Positions 48,952 through 61,239 are shown, counted from the stretch's first letter. The stretch is DNA of 64,000 nt from Owenia fusiformis (GCA_903813345.2 CAIIXF020000008.1:12376822-12440821), one strand, 5' to 3'. Notes: generated by a model from the sequence alone, not told the origin. Translations and numbers: made by a program.

Positions 48952-49378
48952 CAGATATTGTGCTATATGGAAACAAGCGGTGCGGATATCATGGTCGCAA
49001 GGTGCAGAAATTGCCAGTCCTAGTTGAACTTGTGGTATTTCATGAACTTAATAAAGGCATGTTGGGTACCCAATTATACATGAACATTATTCATCCTTTC
49101 TCCAGAGCAAAGGATTTGAAATTAATGCTTTAATACATGTACACAGTTTACAGCCTTCATTCAGTATTGGTGATAGTATTAATTAATAGTATGACCCATC
49201 GATATAAATTATTTTTGCATTTTTAAAGTCATAAACTTGTATACAAGTATGAATATAATTAAGTACCCAACAAGCTTTAGTTCGTGAAATGTCACGAATT
49301 CAATTTAAAAAAGACAGTTAATATCCGAACCTTGAGCACATGATATCCGCACCGCTTGTTTTGGTATAGCACGGTCTG
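48952..49378. mobile_element. MITE-like inverted repeat (about 427 bp)
   Basis: AAACAAGCGGTGCGGATATCATG at about 48970 is mirrored by CATGATATCCGCACCGCTTG at about 49339. Further in, GTTGGGTACCC is mirrored by GGGTACCCAAC-type sequence with AAATGTCACGAA. The ends are diverged and no target duplication is certain. Confidence 0.65.
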
Positions 49379-50187
49379 CTTAGAGTGTTATTAAAAGCTT
49401 TCAATGCATGAAAATTGCAAATATGTTTCATTTTCCTTAAAAAGTGACAAGGCTATGGGCATAGGATCAGCTGCGACCTTCAAATGTACAAGGCTTAATA
49501 TGGAAAGGTAAGATTTCCTGCACATGTATACGTATCTAGGTATATATGGTCTTTTAGCATTACGACAAGTGCAACACGAGAATTTAATAGAAAAAAGTAT
49601 GATAGAGTTATAATATAGTATAAAGATATATAGTACTATAGAATAGATCAGATCATTGGTGATATCATATTTATCGACGAGTTGATATCAAATTCAAGTA
49701 TCAACACGAATAAGCGAGTCAATAAAATTATCTTTAAATTATATCATGAGAGATCATGGTTATTATTACAATCAAATTGTTTTAATTTAACTTAATATTC
49801 AGCAAAATGAATTGTTTTCTGAAAACAGAATAAGCAATATCGGTGTCTGAAAAGAATCAAATGGATCTCTATACTAATAATACAATACTAGTGGGACAAT
49901 ATAATGATATGATCACGGTATGATATAACTTATTTTGATATGATGTTATACAAATATTTTGTGGGTAATACCTGAGACTATATGTTAGCTCAGGTAATAC
50001 CATATGCTCATCGTTCACGAATAATGTTCCCCGATACCCAAAAATAGTGTCACTGTTAAACATCTCATTCTGTAACAAGGGAGAAAGGAGGCTAATTTAT
50101 CAATAATGAACAGTAAGTATCTCGACAATTTATGGGTTCACTTGGTAATCCTTGACAAGTAAAATGGTTTCACTTTTAAAATGTAAA
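49379..50187. other. No recognised gene
   Basis: AT-rich spacer before the nested mariner pair. The 69-codon minus-strand frame at 49869-50078 has no recognisable content. Confidence 0.4.
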
Positions 50188-50189
50188 TA

Positions 50190-51875
50190 CAGGGTGGGCC
50201 AAAAAACGCCACTTTTTTCAAGACACCATAACTTCTTTATTTTCCAACCTACATACACCAAATACAATTATATAGTGCCAGGAGTCCTAAGTAATAAAAT
50301 AATGTAACAAGTCCTTCAATTTGGATTATACGAGGGTTGTCCCAGAAGTAATGCACTATATGCTCTAACTTTCTTTAATATTCTTCAATTCAGCTGAAAT
50401 TTTGTGTATATAACAATTGAAGTTTTATCTATTATATCCTGAAGTTTCAGCATCCAACATTATTATTAAGTCTTAATATGGTTGCTATAACAACATGAGG
50501 GTAGGGGTGGGCGGGGCAGGTACCAATTTTTCTAATTATGAAAAGATCTAAAGTGTTATTTTATTAATATTTCTTTCCTTTAAATGGTCAAAATGTTTGG
50601 GAAATTGTTAAATTTATTCAGCATGATTTTAACCAAGTACGAATAATGACATTTAGCACGCAATGTCATAATACCACATTCCAATAGTCACGAATCCTAA
50701 TACAGTCACAGTCAAGAAATTGCAAAAAATGGCAGCAATTCTCACCTGATAACAGAAGGCCTTGCGTTTGGTGGCCTAATTTCATATTTCACTTGGACTC
50801 ACAGCCACACAAAACAATGCTACCGTGAAGAAAGTATATAAAAAGTATATACCAGATAGAACTACAATTATGGGGTGGCAGAAGAGATTTAAAAGAGACG
50901 ATTTGACCCTGTATGACAACTCCAAACATGGGAGGCAAAACCTCCACAATTCACAATGGAAGAAATCGCCTAAAGTGTTTGACCTGACAGGCATCAAAAG
51001 TTTATAACATGCAAAGGGCAATATTTTGAGAAAATGTGAAACGGGACACTGTGCAATATACATCCATTAAATCTAGGATGTGCTCATAGTAATTTAGTAT
51101 CTTAAAATGTATTTTTGAGTATACTTCTTATAGCTACACCAAATGGTATTTGTTGATTAAATATTTCATATTTTCAATTTTTTATTCCTTTTGACGTGAC
51201 TGTATAACCTGCCCCGCCATACCCAAACTCACCAACTTGATTTTATTATAACATCAATATAGTTTTACTAGTCAACATGAAAATTTTTAGAATAATCAAA
51301 ATGTCTCTTAGGAACATTTACTGAACATTTCATGGAAAAATATCAATTACTGATAAAGTTAGACCATATAGTGCATTACTTCTGGGACAACCCTCGTATT
51401 TCACCTAAAAGAGGAGTTTTCAATTGACCCGCCATCCTGATCCTCGAGCTCTCTGATGATAGCCTTTAGTCCCGGGCTTTAGTCTTAGTCGCCATGCTGA
51501 TATAGCAGTATCAATGAAATGTTGACTAAGTTTCTTTCTTTGAGCAATTCTTGAGATTGGATGCCTTTATACCATCTCTTGGAGACCTCCCCTGTACCCT
51601 ATACTCACTGGGGTTTCCATTGGGACTGTTAGCTTGGTGGTCATCAGACTGTGTCAGTTTAGGAACAATTGCAATTTATATTTCTCATGGTACACCACAT
51701 GTTAAGTGAGACGCTGGTAACATATTGTATTCAAGTGAAAGTGTACAATTCATAATCCATGGCTAGATTACAACTTCGTCTTGAGGTTTCATTTGGTATG
51801 GAAATTATGATTTTGGATTAAAACTTTAAAAAGATATAGTATTTTGAAAAAAAGTGGCGTTTTTTGTCCACCCTG
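50190..51875. mobile_element. Outer mariner-like element (TA-flanked, split by a second element)
   Basis: TA at 50188-50189 and 51876-51877 flank CAGGGTGGGCCAAAAAACGC and its mirror, with TIRs of about 35 bp. Without the inner element it is about 620 bp. No transposase is left; the words GGTTTCCATTGGG and others inside give no frame. Confidence 0.82.
50331..51396 (+). mobile_element. Inner mariner element with transposase remnant
   Basis: TA at 50329-50330 and 51397-51398 flank CGAGGGTTGTCCCAGAAGTA and its mirror (about 32 bp, then weaker). A plus-strand frame at about 50825-51005 reads KKVYKKYIPDRTTIMGWQKR then DNSKHGRQNL, which is the helix-turn-helix and GRP-type linker of a mariner transposase N-terminus. 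The DDD catalytic part is missing and the frame is broken, so the copy is dead. Inserted into the outer element, so younger than it. Confidence 0.82.
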
Positions 51876-51949
51876 TATATAAAGTCTTCAATTGCTCCAG
51901 AAGTGATGGCTGCAAAAGCTCACCTCGTTTCAAAATGGCCGCCATTTTT

Positions 51950-52185
51950 TTAGGTTTAAGGATTGGATCCCAGGGTTCCAACTCAATATTTTCAAACATA
52001 ATTAGTGTCATTATTTGTCTGACATTTATCTGGCTATAAATTAAAAAATGGCGAGTTTACACAAGAAGTGATCAAGATATTAGTTGAAATCTTTTGATTG
52101 CGAATTTATAGTCAGATAAATTTCAGACAATGGCTTCGTTGGAAAATATCGCGTTAGAACCCTGGAATCAAATCCTCCTTGAAGT
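51950..52185. repeat. Imperfect inverted repeat
   Basis: GGATTGGATCCCAGGGTTCCAA is mirrored by TAGAACCCTGGAATCAAATCC; further in, GACATTTATCTGGCTATAAATT is mirrored by AATTTATAGTCAGATAAATTTC. The centre is near 52070. An old MITE is the likely source. Confidence 0.6.
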
Positions 52186-54332
52186 GATGACCGAACATTT
52201 CTAAAGGCCCTTATTAAAGGTTTTAACTCCTGTTTCCGAACCACAATTTTTGATACACTGTACTACATATAGTAGCAGACATTACTTGATTTATTTATAC
52301 AATTTGAGCCAACTCCCTTGGAGTTTTTTGGAGTATAACGGATTTAAACAGGGTGGTTAAAGGAGCAAACTTGTTTTTAAAAGTCCAGTTTATAAATTCA
52401 TTTACTTTCTTTGGAAGTAACCATATACTGAACAACTGGGAACAATAGTTTGGTCATTTATTGATTTATTTTAGCTATGATCGAGTCAAGTAATATGAGT
52501 ACAGTATATGAAAGTTATTGAGGGTGTGAGCAAGGGTCTATTTTTAAAAGAATTATTGTAATTTTTGAAATTTATAGAAATACACAAAATCATATAAAAT
52601 ATATACCTAGAAAACATTTAGACACACTAGAAGACCAACCAATTTAACTCCAACGCCTGCATGGTGGGGAGGGTCAAATTGACCCTCTCTGTTTTTTATT
52701 AGTACTTTTTACAAGCTATTTTGTGCATCCATTGTTTTAGCTTGGGCTACCTAGATACATTGCAAATTGTGACATAAAGTTAAAGTGATTGAGGGTAGAG
52801 ATGCAGCGATATGGTAGTTTGAAGTTGATTTCAAGTTAAAATAAAACTCCTCATAAGATATTGATAATTACCTTGTTTCTAGCACTGTGGAAAATGTAAA
52901 TTGATATTTATTGTTCTGTTAGATGAACGGTCATTAAGGATATTGCATTCTCTTTTCCACCTGCCGTATTTCATGAAAATCTAGCCTATATTGGACTAGG
53001 TTATGAATTTCTAAACGTTAATAAAATACAGATAAGCATCAAGTTATTGCAAATAACATCTGCTTTACAAAATAATGTTTTTCCAAAACGTCTTGATGCA
53101 TACCCGGGAATTTTCCTTCACATTCTTGAATAGTTATTTAAGTATGATGACGATCTGATCAGAATTCTAGATTTTATTGTCTTTTTCTCTTCGCCCCATT
53201 TTTTAGTGACACGTCAAATTTTTGGAATGACAATACAGGTTAAAATAGTTAATATTTGGAGTCTAAAGCCAAAACAAACCAAAAATCGATCAATCGTGAA
53301 CAACCATTTTTCTGTACATTTAAAAATGGATGTGGCTTAAAACAAGCCTATAACAGTGAAAACAGATGAGAAATAATACTCATGTGAAAAACTAGATATT
53401 GATTTAATCTTACAATCATGTTCCATTTGTTTGATTGACTCATGATACCGTGATATGGTACTGAATATTCAATGCAAGAAAAGTGGGCGTCGACATCCTT
53501 TAACATAGCAGTTGGAAATCAATGGAATTTCATATTCATATTTTTAGTTAAATTTGAATTCTTAACAAGATAATGTGATATTAATAGTATGAGCATAATT
53601 TAGAAACAAAATATTATCAAAACAAATATTATCCTAACCTGATGGGGGTAGAAACTTTAAAATGTACGTTACCTGTACTTGCTATGGAGCAATTTTGGGC
53701 ACAGTTGCTTCTTAAAGAGTAGAGTGTAGTGATTATTTGTGGAAATTTTCACGATTTGTTCCGCAAACGGCGATTACTTTACACTATTTATCCCGCTACT
53801 TGTGATATTCCCCATCCTTCATTCAAAGGACTTCATTAATTACTCAATTCCATAATTCAATTATGGAAAGAAGTGAAATACCCTTGGACCAAGGATGGAT
53901 ATTCCCTATGTCAAACCATCCTGGTGAATAACCTTTTTTATCTGATATGGAACCAAACAAGGTTCACTTGTGAGTCCTGTTTATTTCAACTTTTTGTGGT
54001 TTAACTGTATAATTTCTTCAAAATAATAGATGATTTCTGAATAATATGAAGTGCTAAAACGTAAGAACTCTTTTTAACATTATACTGTTCGAATTTCATT
54101 CCAAAATAGTGTACAGATTCGTCTCAAATCGAAAAAAAATTTTGGTTATCACTATTGGATTTAAACACGAATATTTTGAAACTTTGTCATTTTCATAAAG
54201 AATTCTTCCGTTATCTTCATGAAATATATATTCTCATAGCCCCTAGAACTTCTGGGAAATAATTGTGATGCCTAGCTGTCCACCTTAATAGAAGGAAACG
54301 TTTGTACTATATACTAAAACTCTTTACTATAA
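52186..54332. other. Intergenic DNA without a recognised feature
   Basis: About 2.1 kb of AT-rich DNA upstream of the PLAT-like gene. No exon or transposon end is clear. The promoter of the next gene should lie at its right end. Confidence 0.45.
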
Positions 54333-57158
54333 ATGGAAATAAGTAATACCAAATTTTATCTCAATTCTAGTTTAATCATCCTAGTCTTACTTGCCGCTGG
54401 GAACTGCCAAGGTAAGAACCTACCATCATAATTTACTAAAATAGAATTAATTCTTTATCAAGTTTCACAACAAATTCATAGTACAAAATGGGAGAACTTT
54501 GTTATCTTACGTTAACGCTTTACCCAAGAATTTATCCTAACCTTGAGATGACTTAACAAAAAGTAGTATAAACATTCCCATTTCTTTTTTCTATAGAACT
54601 CAGTCTTCTAATATAACAATTATATTAAATGAGTTTGCTAAAGTATGATACCGTGGAATAATTATAATCAGGTCTTGAATGGAAGATGTCGGTAGCAGAA
54701 CCATCATTTGTCTTCAAAACACTTTTCAACAATGTTGAAACTATCAACCTACCAGATGATATGTGCGTATACAGAATAATTGTGAAAAGCAAACAAATGA
54801 CCAGACTACCCTCAGAAGTTGTGCTATGGTTCAAAGATCCGATGGGCACAAACGACCAGGCGAAAATACAAGCGTGAGTAACTTAAAATGTATCAAAACC
54901 TTAGTAATAATAGATAAAGAACATGTAATATGTAATATAGGGATGGTGTCATATTAAATTGTCAACAGCTGTGGAGGTAAGGAGTTAATTTCGTTATTTT
55001 TCATCTCTAAGTCTCACGGGGACCCAAATCTACACGAAAGCAACCGTTATTTGAATTTTAAAGCTACCAGATGTTTGAAAATCAAGGATTGTGAGTCTCA
55101 TACAGCACCATTTTACTTCAAACTTGTTCCATTCAAAGGAAAACAAAAATGCCTTTCTGTCGTTGCATTGCTTTATTGTACAGAGTCCCTCGTTTTAGCT
55201 GGTAGGTCCAAAATTCAAATTAACGGTCGTAGTTGGCACCGCGTGACTCTGTTTCATCAATCATATATTATTTCAGACTTGTGCACGATTACAAGACAAA
55301 AACGAGCACTTTAAATTTGAACAGTCCAAAGGAAATAAAAAAAGTGAAAATAACATCATTGTGGAATCCGGCTAGAATAGAGGAAATTATATTGGATTAC
55401 TCACCATGTGATGGTAAATATATCGGGTGTCCCTAAAAAACGCACACATTTTGAGAAGTATTTCCCCAGCAATTGATGACTCAAATTCATTGAAAATTTC
55501 TATAAAGTAGCCTAAGGACATCAATAGCAAGAATTTTGTTCAAAACTGATTTCAACTTGCTTCAAATTGACCTCACTTTTTTTTATTTATCATGTACACG
55601 TTCGGGCGCCGGTCGATTAGTATTTTTTAACATCGGCCGGACATCGTATTCAGGCGCCGGCCGATCACCGGCAACAATCGGCCGATTTTTAGACATCGTA
55701 CGGGCGGCGGGAGAATATTATCTCTGACATAAAAGTTGCCGATGTCTCACCGACTTTTCTCTCAATCAAACTCATCGGAGCCTACCCTGCCGGCGCCCGT
55801 GTGGTCATCGTGCGATTATCGTACGCCTATCGTGACATCGTATGGTCATCCTGTGATTTCAATGAATTAACAAACCCCGATTCTAACTGGCAATTGGTAA
55901 ATAGTTAAATAAAAGTTTTCACAAATCAAAATGTGCATTACAGATACCTGTATTATACAATATATATCAAATGAAGATGTCGTGTTTTACGGCAATCGTA
56001 CGATCATCGTGCGATCATCGTACGACTTCCATGTATCAAATTGTTTGCGGCCACCGTACGATGTGTGAGCATACTCACGATGAATGCAAGATATCGAAAA
56101 AACGGTGATCGCAGGATTTCAATGTAACTAATCGTCCAGCGCCCGGAGCTCATATGAGCTAGTATAGGCATTAGTCTTGCATTAAGCCTCGTATCCTCCC
56201 CATCTATTTGGGGGATGTTTAAGAGGGGGAATGGGGCTAAGCGAGACTATGCTAGAGTATACAGTATACAACTCTTATTATACAATGATTATAATCAGTT
56301 CTCGAATGGAAGATGTCGGTAGCAGAACCATCATTTGTCTTCAAAACACTTTTCAACAATGTTGAAACTATCAACCTACCAGATGATATGTGCGTATACA
56401 GAATAATTGTGAAAAGTAAACAAATGACCAGACTACCCTCAGAAGTTGTGCTATGGTTCAAAGATCCGATGGGCACAAACGACCAGGCGAAAATACAAGC
56501 GTAAGTAACTTAAAATGTATCAAAACCTTAGTAATAGATAATAAAACATGTAATAGAACATGTAATATAGGGATGGTGTCATATTAAATTGTCAACAGCT
56601 GTGGAGGTTAGGAGTTAATTTCGTTAATTTTCATCTCTAAGTCTCACGGGGACCCAAATCTACACGAAAGCAACCGTTATTTGAATTTTAGACCTACGAG
56701 ATGTTCAAGAATTGAAAATCAAGGATTGTGAGTCTCATACTGCACCGTTTTAGCGGCGTTTGGATCCCCAGCTGTGAGAAGCGCTTCTCACAGCTGGTAA
56801 TCCAAACGCCGCTAAAAGGAGGAACCCTGTATAACAGTTTAAATAACAGAAAGGCATTTTTGTTTTGCTTTTAATGGAACAAGTTTGAAGAAAACGGTGC
56901 AGTATGAGACTCACAATCTTTGATTTTCAAACACCTGGTAGATCCAAAATTCAAATTAACGGTCGTAGTTGCCAACGCGGCGTGACTCTGTTTCATAAAT
57001 CAAATATTATTTCAGATATCTGCATAATGACAAGACTAAAACGAGCACTTTAAATTTGAGCAGTCCGAAGGAAATAAAGAAAGTGAAAATGACATCATGG
57101 TGGAATCCGGCTACAATAGAGGAAATTATATTGGATCATAATTACTCACCATGTCATG
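54333..57158 (+). CDS. Secreted protein with two tandem PLAT-like modules (3' end not found)
   Basis: Exon 54333-54411 encodes a signal peptide (SLIILVLLAAGNCQ). Module 1 is 54672-54873, 55064-55090 and 55277-55413; module 2 is 56299-56500, 56692-56727 and 57016-57158. All joints have GT-AG borders. Each module starts and ends in phase 1 and is a whole number of codons (122 and 127), so tandem copies stay in frame. The middle exon is a micro-exon of 27 or 36 nt. Module sequence CVYRIIVKSKQ...EVVLWFKDP...KKVKITSLWNP...EEIILDYSPC resembles the beta-sandwich PLAT/LH2 domain of animal lipases (strand pattern and the W after VKI), but no lipase catalytic part is present; the assignment is tentative. 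The large exons of the two modules are almost identical in protein sequence, so duplication is recent or homogenised. Module 2 ends with an open phase-1 donor; the next exon is not identified. Confidence 0.6.
55428..56160. repeat. One-ended mariner-like fragment and GC-rich repeat
   Basis: Directly after the donor of exon 55277-55413, TA and CGGGTGTCCCTAAAAAACGC look like a mariner end without a partner. From about 55600 to 56130 the sequence is unusually rich in CG words: CGGCCGATCACCGG and many variants of ATCGTACGATCATCGTGCG. Nothing codes here. It fills the intron between the two modules of the PLAT-like gene. Confidence 0.6.
56748..56938. repeat. Palindrome carrying an inverted copy of the neighbouring micro-exon
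   Basis: A nearly perfect hairpin at 56748-56816 (TTTTAGCGGCGTTTGGAT, GCTGTGAGAAGC at the tip) is followed at 56817-56938 by an inverted, diverged copy of micro-exon 56692-56727 and the start of its intron (read on the minus strand: GAAAATCAAAGATTGTGAG). It lies in the last intron of module 2. Confidence 0.75.
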
Positions 57159-58098
57159 GTAAATATATATAATATAATGGTAAACTAAAGGGTGTTTCAT
57201 TTTAACATTTATTCAGATTATCCTTAAAATGACAATGGCCACAAAAAAATTTCAGCCCGATTGGTCAACTTTTAGACCCCCCCCCCTCCTACCGCGATTT
57301 TTGTTTTTTGGGGGTCTGCCACAATGCAACAAGTCCATTTACAGTGTTCACTAGCACATGGAATATAAGTCACAGTGTTTCCATATTACCTGGACAATGA
57401 GATAGTACCACCAAAAATACATATGAGCAGATTCAAGGTCCTAGTACAAATATTTTTTACCGATCTATCGGTGTTCAAAAATGGGGAAAGCTGTCGCGAG
57501 TGACGTTTTAACTAATTTTGAACTAGAACTGCTACTTTATGAATTTTTTTTCAACATCAGTGAATTGGTTAGACCCCAAACACTAACAGGATATCAATAC
57601 ATAATGCTACCAGGTCATAGTAAGTGTAGTTACAGATTTATTGGCATCTGAAAATGCTCAACTTCAACAAGTATTGAACACTTCCTTTATAATACTAGTA
57701 ACTTTGAGAAAATTTGTGACCATTGGAGATACACCAATGAAACTCGAAAGAACATTTATTGAACAAGGTTTGATAATTCCAAATACTTTAAAGTATGACT
57801 TTAAACCCATGATGAATGACTTGAGTTGAGTCCCATAAATGTTGAAAATGACTTAGTAAAATCGGCATCGAAACACAAAAAATTCAAAATGTCATCTTCT
57901 GTACCTATAGGTTGGATTTTTCACGAAATAAAAAGTGTCAACTTTGTGTTATAATTATTCATTATGATATCATCCGTTCCAGAATGATTTTGAATATATG
58001 TAAGCCATAACATTAAAATAATTGGCCATAAACCAGCCATTTACTTTCACCTCAGTTTATCTGATATACTGTTGGTTTATTTGATGATATTGATATTT
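57159..58098. other. No recognised gene
   Basis: AT-rich DNA after the last PLAT-like exon, with a short C run near 57280. A further exon of that gene may be here, but none is clear. Confidence 0.4.
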
Positions 58099-59029
58099 GG
58101 GTTTTCGTAAAACACCGACCGCCGACCACCGACCAGTCACTCTCCACAGTTGGGTGCATGTGGTCGGTGGTCGGCTGACGGTCTTTTACATAAGGATGAA
58201 AAAATGCAAAATTAGAAGTAAAACTAAAACTGGGAATCCAATGACTATAGTACCTTTACTAGGTCGTGATTTAAAAACGTATAATTATCATTTCAAATCA
58301 CGATGAAAACGTTACATCGTCGTGGTGTGTAATGTCATATTTTTAAGTGATGTTTCAGTTGTTAGAAGACCAATTTCATCCTGGTTAGTTACTTTGGAAA
58401 AAACGCACGTAACAAAATTGCATTAAGTTCATTCTTCATTCATATGAAACGCAATAACAAAAACACACAAACATCGTAGATGTTGACGTCGTAACGTTAT
58501 GTTTGATTTCTCAGTTGTTAAACGTCAACTGGTAAAAACTACATTTGATATGACAAAAAAAAGCTTTCTAATGGTATACTGAAATGGTAAGTCACTTTTA
58601 ATCCCGATAAGAGAACGCATTTAACATTATATCGTGTTAAGTATTCAGTAGGCTATGACGATAACAAATCATTTTTGTTTCGAAATTGTTAAATTTCAGT
58701 AAAAAATTAGGATAGATTCCCGTAGAAACGATAGGTTGGTTAATGATCGGTTAGGACCTAAGGCAGGACAATTAATCGAGAGGAGACGGTCATGACCAAT
58801 TTGTTTGCTTGCCATTCGTTGCAAGGTACAAAATCGGTAAAAAACGTTGCCTAGTCCAACGATTGACATTCAAAATCAAATTATTAATATTCTAAGGCTA
58901 CAAATATGTTCGGTCTTTTACATGATATGGTCGGTCTTTTACACATTTTCTTCAAACCCTGTTTTGAGGCTACCAGTGGAAAACACCAACCGGTCGGTGG
59001 TCGGTGGGGTCGGTCTTTTCCGAAAACCC
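58099..59029. mobile_element. Mutator-like non-autonomous element with 9-bp duplication (931 bp)
   Basis: The ends GGGTTTTCGTAAAACACCG and GGGTTTTCGGAAAAGACCG (right end reversed) continue into GACCACCGACC-type repeats. The direct duplication TTGATATTT flanks it at 58090-58098 and 59030-59038. A 9-bp duplication is the Mutator pattern. The subterminal regions repeat GGTCGGTCTTTTACA several times, which could serve as transposase-binding sites (inference). Non-coding. Confidence 0.82.
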
Positions 59030-59038
59030 TTGATATTT

Positions 59039-59411
59039 TCAGGTGAAGGCACACATCAGACGCCCCAACACTGAACACAAACACTAAACCAACATCTATG
59101 GACATGATGGAGGGCAAGAACGATCTAACGAGACTTTAGGCGAACGACTTCACTCTTTCAGATTAAACAGTAAACATTCATTATATATTATATATAAATA
59201 TGCAATCTAAAAAATAAAAGTTCGCTACAGGCGACCTATGCACCAACAAGAATTTATATTGTTATGTTCGATGGATAATAAATGGGTGGTAAACATAAAT
59301 GATTTTAGCGCAAAAACCTATCCATTAGACGAGAAATAATGCATCGAGATTAATTGTAAACACGAGCCTGCATGCCGAGTGCTTTTGGGCTAGTGTACTT
59401 CATGCATCATA
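59039..59411. other. No recognised feature
   Basis: AT-rich spacer between the Mutator-like element and a TA-flanked MITE. Nothing further is seen. Confidence 0.4.
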
Positions 59412-59790
59412 CAGAGTGACCGGAAAAAAGGAGACCATTGAAGTAGGCAATATCTCCTAAACTAGACAAGCGACAACGATGAAATTTTGCACACATCAGA
59501 ACAGTGACCTCAAGAAGGGAATCACTGCAAATGTAATGCCATTCCAAGAGCTGAATATGTAAGGGTATCTTGCCATACGAATCCAGTTCTGCCTTGGTCT
59601 CAATTGTGGTAAATCGAAGCATGTAATGTAAATGATCACAGCTCCTAAACCAGCTGACTGGTTGTATCGAAACGTTCAGGAACAAATTTCCAAAGAACTG
59701 TTCAGATGTGTGCAAAATTTCATTGATGTCACCTGTCTAGTTTAGGAGATTTTGCCTAATTCAATGGTTTCCCTTTTTCCGGTCACCCTG
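59412..59790. mobile_element. TA-flanked mariner-type MITE (379 bp)
   Basis: TA at 59410-59411 and 59791-59792 flank CAGAGTGACCGGAAAAAAGG and its mirror. The inverted repeats run about 95 bp (TCTCCTAAACTAGACA, TGAAATTTTGCACACATC). Non-coding. Confidence 0.85.
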
Positions 59791-59792
59791 TA

Positions 59793-60129
59793 TGACATTG
59801 TATTATTAGTTGGGCAAAACAAAGAGAAATGTAATTCAAGATGCATACATTTTACAAGGCCCTTATTGCTCATCTGGATATTGGTCAAGCTATGAGCCTG
59901 GAAAGAATGCATGTGTGCGTGTTTCAGCCATGGATATACTATGTTTTGATTGGGCAGAATTTAATTGTTAATGGATGCCCACATACATGTATGTGTGCAG
60001 TGAATACTGCATAATGAACAAATTATGAAAAAAGTGCAACATATTTTATACAATTTCAAAACAATGAAAGCTACGAAATGATAGAAACTATTTATTTGCT
60101 TTTGTGTTAATCTGCATATTTCCGATATA
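59793..60129. other. No recognised feature
   Basis: AT-rich spacer between two TA-flanked MITEs. Nothing further is seen. Confidence 0.4.
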
Positions 60130-60340
60130 CAGGGTGGTCCAAAAAATGGGACACTCATATTTCAAAAATAAATATTGATTTATTGATGAAAACATATCAA
60201 TTTATATACCAGTGGATAGGGGATTTAATTATCTTTACTTTGGTATATCATAAGTTCAGATTTATTATAATGCCTGCCTGTCAACCAGCGTCAATAATAC
60301 AAATGACATCATACGAGTGTCCCATTTTAGGACCACCCTG
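60130..60340. mobile_element. TA-flanked MITE (211 bp)
   Basis: TA at 60128-60129 and 60341-60342 flank CAGGGTGGTCCAAAAAATGG and its mirror (about 29 bp, one or two mismatches). Non-coding, mariner type. Its terminal words resemble those of the element at 50190. Confidence 0.82.
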
Positions 60341-60687
60341 TACATGTACATTTCTGACGATCATATTAAAGCTATAAAGAAGATGTAAACTATTAATTAA
60401 AATTGCTTACGAAGCTGAAACACCCACTCCCAAGCAAGCACTGTAGTGTACAATACAAGAGTTTGACTAATCTGTATTGTGAAAGACCTTCACTGGCCTA
60501 CTATAGCAACAGAAAAAATATACCCCTTTCTCAAATTTAATTTTGATTTCCCATTCATAAGTCATGTGATGAGGCTTTAGTCTCTCAAAGATAAACAGTG
60601 GTAGAATTCCTGTACAATTGTCAATGATGTTTGCTATTTGTCATTTTTATCATGAACCAACAACAGATGTATTATTTCTTCTTTTAG
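60341..60687. other. No recognised feature
   Basis: AT-rich DNA between the MITE and a possible exon; a pyrimidine tract (TTATTTCTTCTTTTAG) ends it. Confidence 0.4.
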
Positions 60688-60933
60688 AATGAACTTACTA
60701 TTTTGAACATAATATGGAGTAACCACAAGTCTGTCGATTTTACTGTAATCTCCAACACGCTTATATTTTTAAAGAATAATCAAGAAAATTCATGTTCACA
60801 AATGAATTCCTTCATGTCAAAAAACGTGAATGAGGATTTGCGGTTTGAAAAACTAACAACACGTTTCAAGTTCCTTGAATTCAGGGTTGAAGGCAGCAAA
60901 TATTTTGGAAAATGCCATTTCGAATGTATATGA
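60688..60933 (+). CDS. Possible terminal exon, unassigned
   Basis: A good acceptor (TTTCTTCTTTTAG) is followed by an 81-codon open frame to a stop, starting NELTILNIIWSNHKSVDF. Composition looks protein-like (balanced charge, two Cys at the end, GKCHFECI). The start resembles the KKVKITSLWNP strand of the PLAT-like modules at 54333-57158, but the phase (0) does not match the open phase-1 donor at 57158, where joining would give a stop. It may belong to another isoform or gene, or be chance. Confidence 0.3.
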   Translation, partial: NELTILNIIWSNHKSVDFTVISNTLIFLKNNQENSCSQMNSFMSKNVNEDLRFEKLTTRFKFLEFRVEGSKYFGKCHFECI

Positions 60934-61239
60934 AAAATATTGATATACTTGAAGTTTTTCTTATGAAATACATATTGCTGGATCTCGATACATTGCCTTG
61001 TGTGAGATACACGAATGTGTATTGTTTTAACTTCGTTCAGATATTTTGACGTGATTGACGTTTTCGGTTATCACCGACCACTGTAGCTTCCAACTCAATT
61101 TTCAAAAGCCAAATATGATGATCACAAAGTGATATTAAGGTCATCTATTTTTTATATTTTTATATTTGTACCTTGACTGTCGAATACATGCCGTATCACA
61201 TTTATATAAATATCCACCTCTTGTGAAAGATCGAACGAT

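Noticed and set aside
54969-55204. Larger third exon for PLAT-like module 1 starting after CAACAG
   Set aside because: It is open but ends in the wrong phase for the next exon, and module 2 has a stop at the same place; the 27/36-nt micro-exons fit both modules.
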